Below are positions 17,717 through 25,787 of a stretch of DNA of 64,000 nucleotides, in pieces. The notes below the pieces were generated by a model. That model was not told where the DNA came from. It worked only from the letters and a program-made list of their open reading frames with translations, and searched no databases. Position 1 is the first letter of the stretch; each line of letters begins with the position of its first letter. A program made the position numbers and the translations under genes. This stretch comes from Mycolicibacterium aromaticivorans JS19b1 = JCM 16368. GTDB taxonomy: Bacteria; Actinomycetota; Actinomycetes; Mycobacteriales; Mycobacteriaceae. The stretch is from positions 372,001 through 436,000 of the forward strand of contig NZ_JALN02000001.1 in the NCBI RefSeq assembly GCF_000559085.1, in the 5' to 3' direction.

Positions 17717-18448
17717 GTGGCGGGTATGGCATCTGTCATGTCGGTCGACCGAGGATTCCCCGCTGCGGACGCCGCCGCCCGCATTGCCGACATCACCCGG
17801 CGGCTCTACGAACGGCGAAGTCTCGACGTCGGTGTGGCCGCCGAACTCGTGGAGCACGCCGCCGCGGAATTGCCCGGTGCGGAGTACGCGAACATCACTG
17901 TGACGGCAGATCAATTCGAGATCGACACCCCGGCGGCGACGACTCAGGCCGCGATCCGCATCGACGACATCCAACGCCGCACCGGAGAGGGCCCGTGCCT
18001 GTCAACCGCGTGGGAGCACCGAGTGGTTTACGTCGAGGATCTTTCCCGGGAGACGCGCTGGCCGGCCTTTTGTGCCGAGGCGCTGGAGACCACAGCGGTG
18101 CGCAGCATCATGGGTTTTCAGCTGTTCATGACGGGCAAGTCGATAGGCGCGCTGAATGTCTTCGCCGATCGCCCGCATGCGTTCGACGACCGCACCCGCC
18201 AGCTCGGCTCGCTGTTCGCAGCGCACTCGGCGCTGGTCTGGGACGCGGGCCGCCGCGAGTCACAGTTTCAGGCGGCGTTGGCCAGCCGCGACATCATCGG
18301 GCAGGCCAAGGGCATGATCATGGAGCGCTACGGCAAGGACGCCAACCAGGCGTTCGAAATGTTGCGGCAGCTGTCGCACGATACGAACGTGCCGTTGGCC
18401 GAAGTCGCGGCCAAGGTCGTCGATGCGGCACAGGCACATCCGCGCTGA
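17717..18448 (+). CDS. GAF and ANTAR domain antiterminator/regulator
   Basis: A roughly 240-residue regulator. A GAF sensory domain fills about residues 45-180 (TGEGPCLSTAWEHRVVYVEDL is typical), followed by the RNA-binding ANTAR domain (SRDIIGQAKGMIMERYGKDA to LAEVAAKVV). ANTAR proteins bind paired hairpins in nascent RNA and prevent termination. Candidate starts are GTG 17717, ATG 17726 and ATG 17738; the first is given as the longest. The input signal and RNA target are unknown; the first place to look is the leader of a neighbouring gene. Confidence 0.88.
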   Translation: MAGMASVMSVDRGFPAADAAARIADITRRLYERRSLDVGVAAELVEHAAAELPGAEYANITVTADQFEIDTPAATTQAAIRIDDIQRRTGEGPCLSTAWEHRVVYVEDLSRETRWPAFCAEALETTAVRSIMGFQLFMTGKSIGALNVFADRPHAFDDRTRQLGSLFAAHSALVWDAGRRESQFQAALASRDIIGQAKGMIMERYGKDANQAFEMLRQLSHDTNVPLAEVAAKVVDAAQAHPR

Positions 18449-18454
18449 CCGGTA

Positions 18455-19450
18455 TCAATCACGCAGCGTTCGCGGCAACCCGAATCGCGGCATCACGTCG
18501 TTGTCGAATCGGGTCAGCCCGCAGATCCGCTCACCGGCCAGATCGAGGACCAGTAGGCCGGCGGCGTGACGAGTGGGGTCAACACCCGTTCTGAGGTAGG
18601 CCCCGAAGGCAGGCTGACCGTTGGCGCGGGTAGCCACCAGGGTGTAGCTGCGTTCGCGGAGGATTTTGGCGTAGAAGCCCGCAACGGCGTCGAGGCCGTG
18701 ATACTCCAACGGAATCGGCGGCATGGACACCCGCACGTCGGCGGTCAACAGGCGAACCAATGCGTCGATGTCACCGGTTTGGTAGGCGCGCACGAAATCT
18801 GCGACCACCGCCTGCTCCGCTGAGGAATTCGGTTCCGGCGGTTCGACATCCCGGTCGCTCCTGCCGACCGTCTCGCGCGCCCGCTTCAGCGCGCTGTTCA
18901 CCGAAGCGATTGTGGCGCCGAGCATCTCGGACACCTCGCCGGTCCGGTAACCGAGCACATCGCGCAGGATCAGAACGGCGCGCTGGCGCGCCGGAAGCAA
19001 CTGCAACGCGGTCACGAACGCCAGCGAAATGGCTTCTTGCTGCTCGTATGCGGCCTCCGGTCCGAGAGCAGACGCATCCGCGACGTCCAGTAGATGAGCC
19101 GGGATGGGCTCCAGCCAGACGATCTCGCCGTAGTGCGTCGGCTCGGGCAGGCCATTCTCAGCGATGGCGACCTCCGCGGCCTGTCGCTTTCGCCGTCCCG
19201 AACGCAGCACGCCCAGGCACTGATTGGTGGCGATGCGGTACAGCCACGTGCGTACCGATGCCCGCTCCTCGAATCCGTCCAGCGCCCGCCAGGCCGCCAG
19301 CATCGTGTTCTGGACCATGTCTTCGGCGTCGTGCAGCGAGCCGAGCATCCGATAACAGTGCACCTCGAGTTCGCGACGGTGTGGTTCGGTCAGCGCGCGG
19401 AACGCGTCGCTGTCGCCTGCCCGCGCCTTCTCGATCAGATTGGCTGTCAT
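18455..19450 (-). CDS. ECF sigma factor with SnoaL-like C-terminal domain
   Basis: A 331-residue extracytoplasmic-function sigma factor of the SigG/TIGR02960 type. Region 2 covers about residues 10-75 (RELEVHCYRMLGSLHDAEDMVQ ending in the ASVRTWLYRIATN block), region 4 about 135-195 (LPARQRAVLILRDVLGYRTG), and residues 210-325 form a SnoaL-like domain, which in such sigma factors modulates activity instead of a separate anti-sigma factor. The gene is convergent with the GAF-ANTAR gene (6 bases) and divergent from two SDR genes, likely targets. ATG 19450 is the chosen start. Confidence 0.9.
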   Translation of the reverse strand: MTANLIEKARAGDSDAFRALTEPHRRELEVHCYRMLGSLHDAEDMVQNTMLAAWRALDGFEERASVRTWLYRIATNQCLGVLRSGRRKRQAAEVAIAENGLPEPTHYGEIVWLEPIPAHLLDVADASALGPEAAYEQQEAISLAFVTALQLLPARQRAVLILRDVLGYRTGEVSEMLGATIASVNSALKRARETVGRSDRDVEPPEPNSSAEQAVVADFVRAYQTGDIDALVRLLTADVRVSMPPIPLEYHGLDAVAGFYAKILRERSYTLVATRANGQPAFGAYLRTGVDPTRHAAGLLVLDLAGERICGLTRFDNDVMPRFGLPRTLRD

Positions 19451-19612
19451 GCCATGTCACCGCTCACCTCGCACGTATCGGCCGCGCTGCGCGACGCCCA
19501 CCTGTACTGACGTTCGGCGGGCGCAAAAGTGATCGCGAACTCACCGCTCATCTGGACAGCAACGGTGCATCTAACTCTTCGACAGGTTCCTGCCCATTGC
19601 CGAGGAGAAGCT

Positions 19613-20344
19613 ATGCCCATTCAAGACAAGATTGATGACAAAACAGTGCTCGTGACCGGTGCGAATCGCGGTATCGGCCGGGCACTCGTGCACGAGGCGC
19701 TACGCAGAGGCGCCAGCTGCGCCTACGCCGCCACACGCCGGCCGTTCGTCGACCCGGACGACCGGATCCGGTCGGTGACGATGGATGTCACCGACCGGGA
19801 GCAGATTCAACGCGCCGCCGAGCAGGTGGGCTCGTTGGACATCCTGATCAACAATGCCGGCGTCGCCGACTACGACGACCTGTCCGATCGAATCGCGATC
19901 GAACGTCACCTCGCTGTCAACTTCTTCGGAACCTACGACGTCGTCGCGGCGTTTCTGCCGAAGCTGCTCGAGTCACGCGGCACCATCGTGAACAACTCCT
20001 CGCTGAACGCCCTTGCGCCGCTACCTCTGATCCCGGCGTACTCCATCTCCAAAGCCGCCACCTTCAATCTCACCCAGTCGCTGCGCGCGCTGCTCGCTCC
20101 TCGGGGGGTTCGCGTACACGCCGTTCTCACCGGTCCGGTCGACACTGATATGAGCCGCGGCGTGGATATACCCAAGGCCACACCGGAATTTGTTGCGACG
20201 GCGGTGTTCGACGCAATCGAGAGCGGGCACGACGATATCTTTCCCGACCCCATGGCGCAGTCACTCGAGCAACGGTGGCGGGATGGCGCCGCCAAAGCAC
20301 TCGAGCACCGTTACGCCGCGCTCATCGGCATGCAGGCCTCGTAG
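19613..20344 (+). CDS. SDR family oxidoreductase
   Basis: A 243-residue short-chain dehydrogenase. The cofactor site TGANRGIG is at 15-22, NNAG at 80-83 and the catalytic YxxxK is Tyr143/Lys147 after the serine block NNSSLN. The basic TRR after the second strand suggests NADPH use. ATG 19613 follows GAGGAGAAG. The gene is divergent from the ECF sigma factor across 162 bases and is followed after 28 bases by a second SDR. The substrate is unknown. Confidence 0.9.
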   Translation: MPIQDKIDDKTVLVTGANRGIGRALVHEALRRGASCAYAATRRPFVDPDDRIRSVTMDVTDREQIQRAAEQVGSLDILINNAGVADYDDLSDRIAIERHLAVNFFGTYDVVAAFLPKLLESRGTIVNNSSLNALAPLPLIPAYSISKAATFNLTQSLRALLAPRGVRVHAVLTGPVDTDMSRGVDIPKATPEFVATAVFDAIESGHDDIFPDPMAQSLEQRWRDGAAKALEHRYAALIGMQAS

Positions 20345-20372
20345 CAGACGAACGACGACCGGAGGGATCGAC

Positions 20373-21119
20373 ATGACCGAACTGCACGATTTGACGGTGC
20401 TCGTGGTGGGAGCCGGGCGTGGATTGGGGCGCGGTATTGCCACCGCCTTTGCCCGGTCGGGTGCCGATGTCATTGCGCTCGCCCGCGACGGCGCGTCGCT
20501 GGCCGCGCTGGCGGACACCCATCCCGCCGTCCGCACGCACGTGGCCGATGCGTCGGACGCCGCCACGGCGCGGCGCGTGCTCGGTGAGTATCGGCCCGAC
20601 GCGGTGATCGTGGTCGCCGGCGCCACCCCCGTGATGCGTGGCCTGACGCAGCACTCCTGGGAGACGTTCTCCGTCAACTGGGACGCCGACGTGAAGATCG
20701 CCTTCACCTGGGCGCGGGAGGCGCTTCTGCAGCCGCTGGCGCCCGGCAGCAGGGTCATCATCATCAGCAGCGGCGCGGCGCTGAACGGATCACCGCTCAG
20801 CGGCGGCTACGCCGGATCCAAGGCAACTCAACGGTTCATCGCTCAGTACGCCCACATGGAATCGGAGCGCGCCGGTATGAGTGTCACCTTCACCACCGTC
20901 ATGCCGAGGATGACGCCGGCCGGCGACGTCGGACTGGCAGGTATCCGGGCCTACGCACACCAGGCCGGTCTGACCGAGGACGCGTTCATCGAGCAGCTCG
21001 AACCGGTGATCACGCCGGAGCTCGCGGGCCAGGCAATGATCGATCTGATGACCCTCGATACCGCCGACTCCGCCGCCGGCTACCTGCTGACCGGAGCAGG
21101 TCTGGCCCCGCTGACCTGA
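20373..21119 (+). CDS. SDR family oxidoreductase, atypical NNAG motif
   Basis: A 248-residue short-chain dehydrogenase-fold protein. The glycine motif GAGRGLGRG is at 13-21 and YxxxK is Tyr146/Lys150 after IISSGAALNG. The usual NNAG is replaced by VVAGATP around 80-86. ATG 20373 has GGAGGG six bases upstream. It probably shares a transcript with the preceding SDR and lies near the ECF sigma gene. The substrate is unknown. Confidence 0.85.
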   Translation: MTELHDLTVLVVGAGRGLGRGIATAFARSGADVIALARDGASLAALADTHPAVRTHVADASDAATARRVLGEYRPDAVIVVAGATPVMRGLTQHSWETFSVNWDADVKIAFTWAREALLQPLAPGSRVIIISSGAALNGSPLSGGYAGSKATQRFIAQYAHMESERAGMSVTFTTVMPRMTPAGDVGLAGIRAYAHQAGLTEDAFIEQLEPVITPELAGQAMIDLMTLDTADSAAGYLLTGAGLAPLT

Positions 21120-21172
21120 CCGGCGCCGGCCGACGAAGTGTGAAAACACCGCGGATCGGCTACTGAATTGAC

Positions 21173-21889
21173 GTGGCTGCTGCTGATTTCGACCGCGCGG
21201 TGATCGTCGTCCCCGCCCACAACGAAGCGTCGGCATTGCCGGACTGCCTCGAGGCGATTTCGGCTGCGGCCGCGCGGGCGGATCTTCCGGTCACCGTGGT
21301 GATCGTCCTGGACGGCTGCGACGACGGCAGCAGTGCGCTGGCGGAGCGGTTCGGTACCGATGTGCATTTCCTCGAGATCGACGCACACAACGTGGGCGAG
21401 GCGCGGGCCGCTGGCTTCTCGTTCGCCTGCGACCAGGGTCTGAGTGGTCCGACCACCTGGTATGCGACCACCGACGCAGACAGCCGGGTGGACTCCAACT
21501 GGCTGGTGCGCCAACTCGGCGCAGACGCCGACATGGTTCTCGGCGTGGTGCGAATCGCCAACTGGCGCCAGATCCCGGTCACCGCTGTCCGCAGGTACCT
21601 TCGCGCGTATCACGCCAAGATCCAGCCAGGCCAGGTGGCGCATGACCACGTCCACGGCGCGAATATGGGTTTCGCAGCCGACGCCTACTGGCATGTCGGT
21701 GGATTCGGGGCACTGGCAAGCGGCGAGGATGTGGACCTGGTCCATCGGTTCGAAGTGGCCGGATTCCGAATCCGGCGCGACACCCGGCTCTCGGTGGCCA
21801 CGTCCGCACGCCAGATCGGCCGCGCCCCAGCCGGATTCGCCGCCCACCTTCGCGGGATGCTGGCCGATCCGCAGCGCGACTCGGCATGA
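21173..21889 (+). CDS. Family 2 glycosyltransferase
   Basis: A 238-residue GT2 (GT-A fold) glycosyltransferase without membrane spans, so it probably works on the cytoplasmic side. Features are VVPAHNEASALPDCLEAI near the start, LDGCDDGS for nucleotide binding, the metal-binding TTDADSRVDSNWL and the acceptor-side GGFGALASGEDVDLVHR with the ED pair. It starts with GTG 21173, no clear Shine-Dalgarno site. It heads a four-gene operon in which every junction is a 4-base ATGA or GTGA overlap, with an acyl-CoA dehydrogenase-like protein, a PIG-L deacetylase and a NodS methyltransferase. Sugar donor and acceptor are unknown. Confidence 0.85.
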   Translation: MAAADFDRAVIVVPAHNEASALPDCLEAISAAAARADLPVTVVIVLDGCDDGSSALAERFGTDVHFLEIDAHNVGEARAAGFSFACDQGLSGPTTWYATTDADSRVDSNWLVRQLGADADMVLGVVRIANWRQIPVTAVRRYLRAYHAKIQPGQVAHDHVHGANMGFAADAYWHVGGFGALASGEDVDLVHRFEVAGFRIRRDTRLSVATSARQIGRAPAGFAAHLRGMLADPQRDSA

Positions 21890-22815
21890 CCGTCACGACT
21901 GTGCAGCGCTGGCTCGACGCCGGCGAGCTGAGCCTGCCACTACCCGGCTCGGGTGGCACCCTGGCGCGCTGGCAGGCACTGGCCGCGCTGTGCGAACGCG
22001 ATGTGGTGGCCGGCCGGCTGGCGGAGGCGCACACCGACGCGATCGCGATCCTTGCCGAGCTGCACGGGCCGCGGGCGCGGCCTGGCCGGTTGTGGGGCGT
22101 GTGGGCGGCCGAGGCGCCCGGCGCGACCGTCACCGCGCATCATGACGGTGATGGCGTGAGGTTGACCGGAGTCAAGGCGTGGTGCTCTGGCGCCGGGCTG
22201 TGCGCCGACGCGCTGGTGACGGCCCACACGCAGACAGGTGCCCGCGGTCTCTACGCGGTCGACCTGCACGGCCCGGGCGTTCAGCCGCTGCCGAGCACGT
22301 GGCGTAACGCGGGCATGGCCGACTCGGACACCCGCTCCGTGCGATTCAGCGCCGCACCGGCCACCCCGGTCGGCGGTCCCGACGAGTATCTGACCCGGCC
22401 GGGCTTCTGGCACGGCGCGGCCGGCGTCGCGGCCTGCTGGCTGGGCGCTGCCCGCGCGGTGGCAACACCGTTGTATCGCGCGGTCGCCGAGAATCAGAGC
22501 GAGAACCCTTATGCCGCAGCACATCTCGGTTCCGTCGACGCCGCTCTGGCCGCGGCGGGCGCCCTGATGGCCGACACCGCTGACCAGGTGGACGCGGCGC
22601 CGCACAGCACAGGACAGGTCGCGGCCCGGCGACTACGGGCTGCCGTCGAAACCGCGGTCGACGAGGTAGTCGGCCGAACCGCACGGGCACTGGGTCCCAC
22701 ACCGCTTGTCATGGATGAGGCCCATGCCCGCCGTGTCGCGGATCTGACCGTGTACGTCAGGCAGAGTCACGCCGAGAAGGATCTCGCGGCACTGGGCGTG
22801 CTGGTAGCCCGATGA
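21886..22815 (+). CDS. Short acyl-CoA dehydrogenase-like protein
   Basis: A 309-residue relative of acyl-CoA dehydrogenases, shorter than the usual 380-400. The middle beta-domain is visible (VTAHHDGDGVRLTGVKAWCSGAG within 85-110), and the C-terminal helices end in VYVRQSHAEKDLAALG, which resembles the final helix of the family. I could not place the catalytic glutamate of typical members. It may desaturate an acyl chain, or act on an acyl group carried by something other than CoA. It overlaps both neighbours by four bases, which ties it to the GT2, PIG-L and NodS genes. Confidence 0.78.
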   Translation: MTVTTVQRWLDAGELSLPLPGSGGTLARWQALAALCERDVVAGRLAEAHTDAIAILAELHGPRARPGRLWGVWAAEAPGATVTAHHDGDGVRLTGVKAWCSGAGLCADALVTAHTQTGARGLYAVDLHGPGVQPLPSTWRNAGMADSDTRSVRFSAAPATPVGGPDEYLTRPGFWHGAAGVAACWLGAARAVATPLYRAVAENQSENPYAAAHLGSVDAALAAAGALMADTADQVDAAPHSTGQVAARRLRAAVETAVDEVVGRTARALGPTPLVMDEAHARRVADLTVYVRQSHAEKDLAALGVLVAR

Positions 22816-23573
22816 GACCACCGACCGGCAACGCGACCCGGTTCGCGGCCGTACCGATCTCCGGCGGTGGGACACCCGCCGAGGAATGGCTTCGGGGGCA
22901 GGCGTTTCCGTCGTTGTCGCTGGATCAGTGCCCGAGCCTGGTCGTGCTGGCACCCCATCCTGACGACGAAACGCTCGGCTTCGGGGCGGCCGCCTGCGGG
23001 GTCGCGGCCCGTGGCATCGACGTACATACGGTGATCGCCAGCGACGGCGGTGCGGCGTGGCCGGGGCTCTCGGTCTCCGAGCGGGCCCGGCTCGAAGAGT
23101 CCAGGCGCAGTGAATCACGCACCGCGGCAGCGGTTCTCGGTCTTCCGATGCCGGATTTCCTCGGCCTTCCGGACGGTAAGCTCGCCGAGAACGAATCCCG
23201 GCTCGCCGACGTCCTGACCGACATTCTGGCGGCTCGTCCTGCGGGCACCTGGTGCGCGGCGACGTGGCGCGGTGATGGTCATCCCGATCACGAAGCGGTC
23301 GGTCGGGCCGCGGCTGTCGCCGCGTCCCGTACCGGGGCCGTGCTGCTGGAGTATCCGATCTGGATGTGGCACTGGGCTCATCCCGGTGACGAGGCTGTGC
23401 CGTGGCAGCGCGCAGTACGGATAGTCACGAATCCGTCTGCTGCGCAACGTAAACGCGAGGCGGTCGCGTCGTTTCGAAGCCAACTCGAGAGCGACGCCAC
23501 CGGCCGCGAGCCGATCCTTCCGCCGTACGTGCTGGAGCGGTTGGATCGTGTGGGAGAGGTGGTGTTCCAGTGA
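22812..23573 (+). CDS. PIG-L/LmbE family N-deacetylase
   Basis: A 253-residue zinc-dependent deacetylase of the PIG-L/LmbE family, which removes N-acetyl groups from GlcNAc-containing substrates (MshB, PIG-L, BshB). The zinc and catalytic motif PHPDDE is at 48-53, and the second motif GHPDH at 156-160 supplies the third ligand and the His. No signal peptide is present, so the reaction is cytoplasmic. Within this operon it would free an amino group on a sugar that the NodS-like enzyme could then methylate; that is inference. Confidence 0.9.
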   Translation: MRPPTGNATRFAAVPISGGGTPAEEWLRGQAFPSLSLDQCPSLVVLAPHPDDETLGFGAAACGVAARGIDVHTVIASDGGAAWPGLSVSERARLEESRRSESRTAAAVLGLPMPDFLGLPDGKLAENESRLADVLTDILAARPAGTWCAATWRGDGHPDHEAVGRAAAVAASRTGAVLLEYPIWMWHWAHPGDEAVPWQRAVRIVTNPSAAQRKREAVASFRSQLESDATGREPILPPYVLERLDRVGEVVFQ

Positions 23574-24202
23574 CGTCCGGTCTGCCTCACAGCTACTTCG
23601 ACGCCCTCTACGCCGAGTCGGCCGATCCGTGGGAGCTCGCCTCACGGTGGTACGAACGGCGCAAGTATGCGATCACGATGGCGCTACTCCCCCGCGAGCG
23701 GTACCGGCATGCCTTCGAGCCGGGATGCTCGATCGGGGTGCTCACCGAACAGCTGAGCGCCCGATGCGATCACGTGACAGCTGTCGACGTCGCCGACGCC
23801 GCGCTGGCGCACGCCGATGCCCGGTTGCGTGCCAGTGGATCGTGCGACGACATCACATTGCTGAATCGCTCATTCGATACCGAATGGCCGGCAACCGATT
23901 TCGACCTGGTGGTGATCTCCGAGGTCGGCTACTACTTCGATGCTGCGACGCTGCAGGAAACCTTGGCCCGGGAGATCCCGCGGCTTCAGCCGTGCGCCAC
24001 GATCCTCAGCGCGCACTGGCGCCACCCGGTCTCCGACTATCCGCTGTCCGGTGATGCCGTGACCGCGATCGTCGCAGGCACACCCGGACTGCACCGGATC
24101 GGCGGATACCGGGACGACGACGTCACCATCGAGGTGTTCGATACCGGTTCGGCGCAGTCGGTCGCCGCGCGCACGAGTGTTCCCGGGGCCAAGCCCCGCT
24201 GA
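23570..24202 (+). CDS. NodS-type SAM-dependent methyltransferase
   Basis: A 210-residue class I methyltransferase matching the NodS family. The opening PHSYFDALYAESADPWELASRWYERRKY is characteristic when read in two parts (SYFDALYAES and DPWELASRWYERRKY), the SAM motif I is FEPGCSIGVLTEQL (about 48-61), and motif II is VDVADAAL. In rhizobia NodS N-methylates the deacetylated end of a chitooligosaccharide. The GTG start overlaps the PIG-L stop (GTGA). It ends six bases from the convergent threonine-tail gene. Confidence 0.87.
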   Translation: MTSGLPHSYFDALYAESADPWELASRWYERRKYAITMALLPRERYRHAFEPGCSIGVLTEQLSARCDHVTAVDVADAALAHADARLRASGSCDDITLLNRSFDTEWPATDFDLVVISEVGYYFDAATLQETLAREIPRLQPCATILSAHWRHPVSDYPLSGDAVTAIVAGTPGLHRIGGYRDDDVTIEVFDTGSAQSVAARTSVPGAKPR

Positions 24203-24208
24203 GCAAAC

Positions 24209-25696
24209 TCAGGGCGCCACATTGAGGTTCGGCGCCGGCGGCAGGCCGGGAATCCGTGGCGGCGGCGGCAATCCGGGAATCAACGGCCGACGCGTCGAGG
24301 TGGTCGTGGTGTCCCACTGGGTGGTGGTCGTCGTGGTGGTCGGCGTCGTGGTCGTGGTGGTCGGCGTCGTGGTCGTCGTTGTCGTGGTGGTAGTGGTCGT
24401 CGTGGTGGTCGGCGTCGTGGTGGTCGTGGTGGTCGGCGGGGTCGTGGTGGTGGTCTCCACGGTCACGACGGTGGTCGGGGCCTGTGGGGCGGGCGCCTGC
24501 TCTGTGACGGTCTGGACCGGCGGGTTGGTCAGCGTGCCGGTCTCAGCAGGCGGCGGTGCTTGCGGTGCGCTCACGATCGACGACACCGCGGTGGCCGGAA
24601 GGGGTTTGACCGAAGGGGTGCTCGGCGTGCTGGTGCCGGTGAGTGTGTAGGCGAAGCCGCCGACGGCGACCGCTGCGACGGCGGCCGCCCCGCCGAGCAG
24701 CAGCGGCACACTGCGCGTCAGGCTGGACCCGCGCTCCTTGGGCGGTTCCGCGTCGAGGATCGACAGGTCGTCGTCCTCGGCGTCGCTGTAACCGCGGTAG
24801 TCGGCGTCGCTGTAGCCGTAGGACTGGTCGTACCCGGCGGTATCGTCCGGCGCGTCGTCGTTGGACCAGGCCAGCGGCGCGGCCATCGTTGCCGACTGCG
24901 GACCGGGGTCGGCGATCATCGGCGCGGGCGCCATGCCGGTCGGCGCGTCGGCAGCCAGCTGCCGTGCTGCGGCCAGGCCGGCTCCCAGTGCCGCATCCAG
25001 ATGGGGGTGCGCCGAGACCGTGACCGGCATCTTCAGGTGCTCGGAAAGGTGCTGCGTGGCCACCGGTGTCACCGATTCGCCGATGACGGCGACGGCGCTG
25101 ACATCGGCCCGGCCGATCCTGGCGCGCTCCAGTGTTCCGTCCAGGGCGCGCAGGAATTCGGTGTCGTCGCCGGACAGTTCTGCGAAGCGGGTCGTCTCCC
25201 CGATCTGGCGGTAGTCGGCGGCCGCGTCGGCCAGGGTGACGGATGTGCCGCCGCCACCGAAGTCGCACACCACGATCACACCCCGGCGAGGCAGCCCGGG
25301 GTCGCTCTGCAGAGAGCGCAGCGCCGCAGTCGCGTCGGACACCAGCAGCGGCGGTGCGGCCGCCGACGCCAGCGCCGGCAGATTCCAGAGCGCATCACGT
25401 AGCGCATCGCGGCGGCCGGGTCCCCAGTGCGCCGGAACCGCGACGCCCGACACCGCGTTAAGGCCCGAGCCCTCGGTGTCTGCCAGCCCGGACAGTGCCG
25501 CGGCCAGCAGCTGCTCGGCGCGATAGGCGAAGCCGTCATCGCCGGTCAACGGGATCGGGTCACCGACGCGGTCGACGAAATCGGTCCAGAGCTGGTCGCC
25601 GAGCGTGACCGCGGCGGGACAGATCACCGGCGCCGCCCCGGCCCGCGCGGCGACCAGGCTGGCTGTGCCCACGGAGATACCCAGCGGTTCGGTCAT
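24209..25696 (-). CDS. Actin-fold single-span protein with Thr-rich tail
   Basis: A 495-residue protein in four parts. Residues 1-250 resemble an Hsp70/actin-type ATPase module, with DFGGGGTSVTL (145-155) as the phosphate-2-like loop and AVIGESVTPV as the adenosine-side loop. Residues 280-318 are acidic and Tyr-rich. One membrane span lies at about 332-352. The exterior tail has a nearly pure threonine tract (407-467) broken by prolines, then a Pro-rich end. It resembles the proline/threonine-rich family that includes Rv0312. The N-terminal domain should be cytoplasmic and the tail in the cell wall. ATG 25696 is chosen; GTG 25732 is an alternative. The function is unknown. Confidence 0.75.
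   Translation of the reverse strand: MTEPLGISVGTASLVAARAGAAPVICPAAVTLGDQLWTDFVDRVGDPIPLTGDDGFAYRAEQLLAAALSGLADTEGSGLNAVSGVAVPAHWGPGRRDALRDALWNLPALASAAAPPLLVSDATAALRSLQSDPGLPRRGVIVVCDFGGGGTSVTLADAAADYRQIGETTRFAELSGDDTEFLRALDGTLERARIGRADVSAVAVIGESVTPVATQHLSEHLKMPVTVSAHPHLDAALGAGLAAARQLAADAPTGMAPAPMIADPGPQSATMAAPLAWSNDDAPDDTAGYDQSYGYSDADYRGYSDAEDDDLSILDAEPPKERGSSLTRSVPLLLGGAAAVAAVAVGGFAYTLTGTSTPSTPSVKPLPATAVSSIVSAPQAPPPAETGTLTNPPVQTVTEQAPAPQAPTTVVTVETTTTTPPTTTTTTTPTTTTTTTTTTTTTTTPTTTTTTPTTTTTTTQWDTTTTSTRRPLIPGLPPPPRIPGLPPAPNLNVAP
24295..24460. repeat. Low-complexity GTG/GTC tract encoding polythreonine
   Basis: About 165 bases that on the plus strand are almost only G and T with scattered C, built from GTG, GTC and GTT units, which read ACC/GAC-type Thr codons on the minus strand. 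It encodes the threonine run of the actin-fold protein. Such tracts can change length by slippage; no exact long period is visible, since Thr codons alternate irregularly and prolines interrupt. Confidence 0.8.
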
Positions 25697-25787
25697 CCGG
25701 CCATGATCACCAAGGCTTGGTGCGAAAGTCACTCAGGCGCGCCGATTCGGCACGCCCCTATGACCTAACTGTGACTTTGCTTGGTGC

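Noticed and set aside
24295..24460. Repeat tract that could suggest a CRISPR or satellite array
   Set aside because: There are no repeat-spacer units; the pattern is explained by threonine codons.
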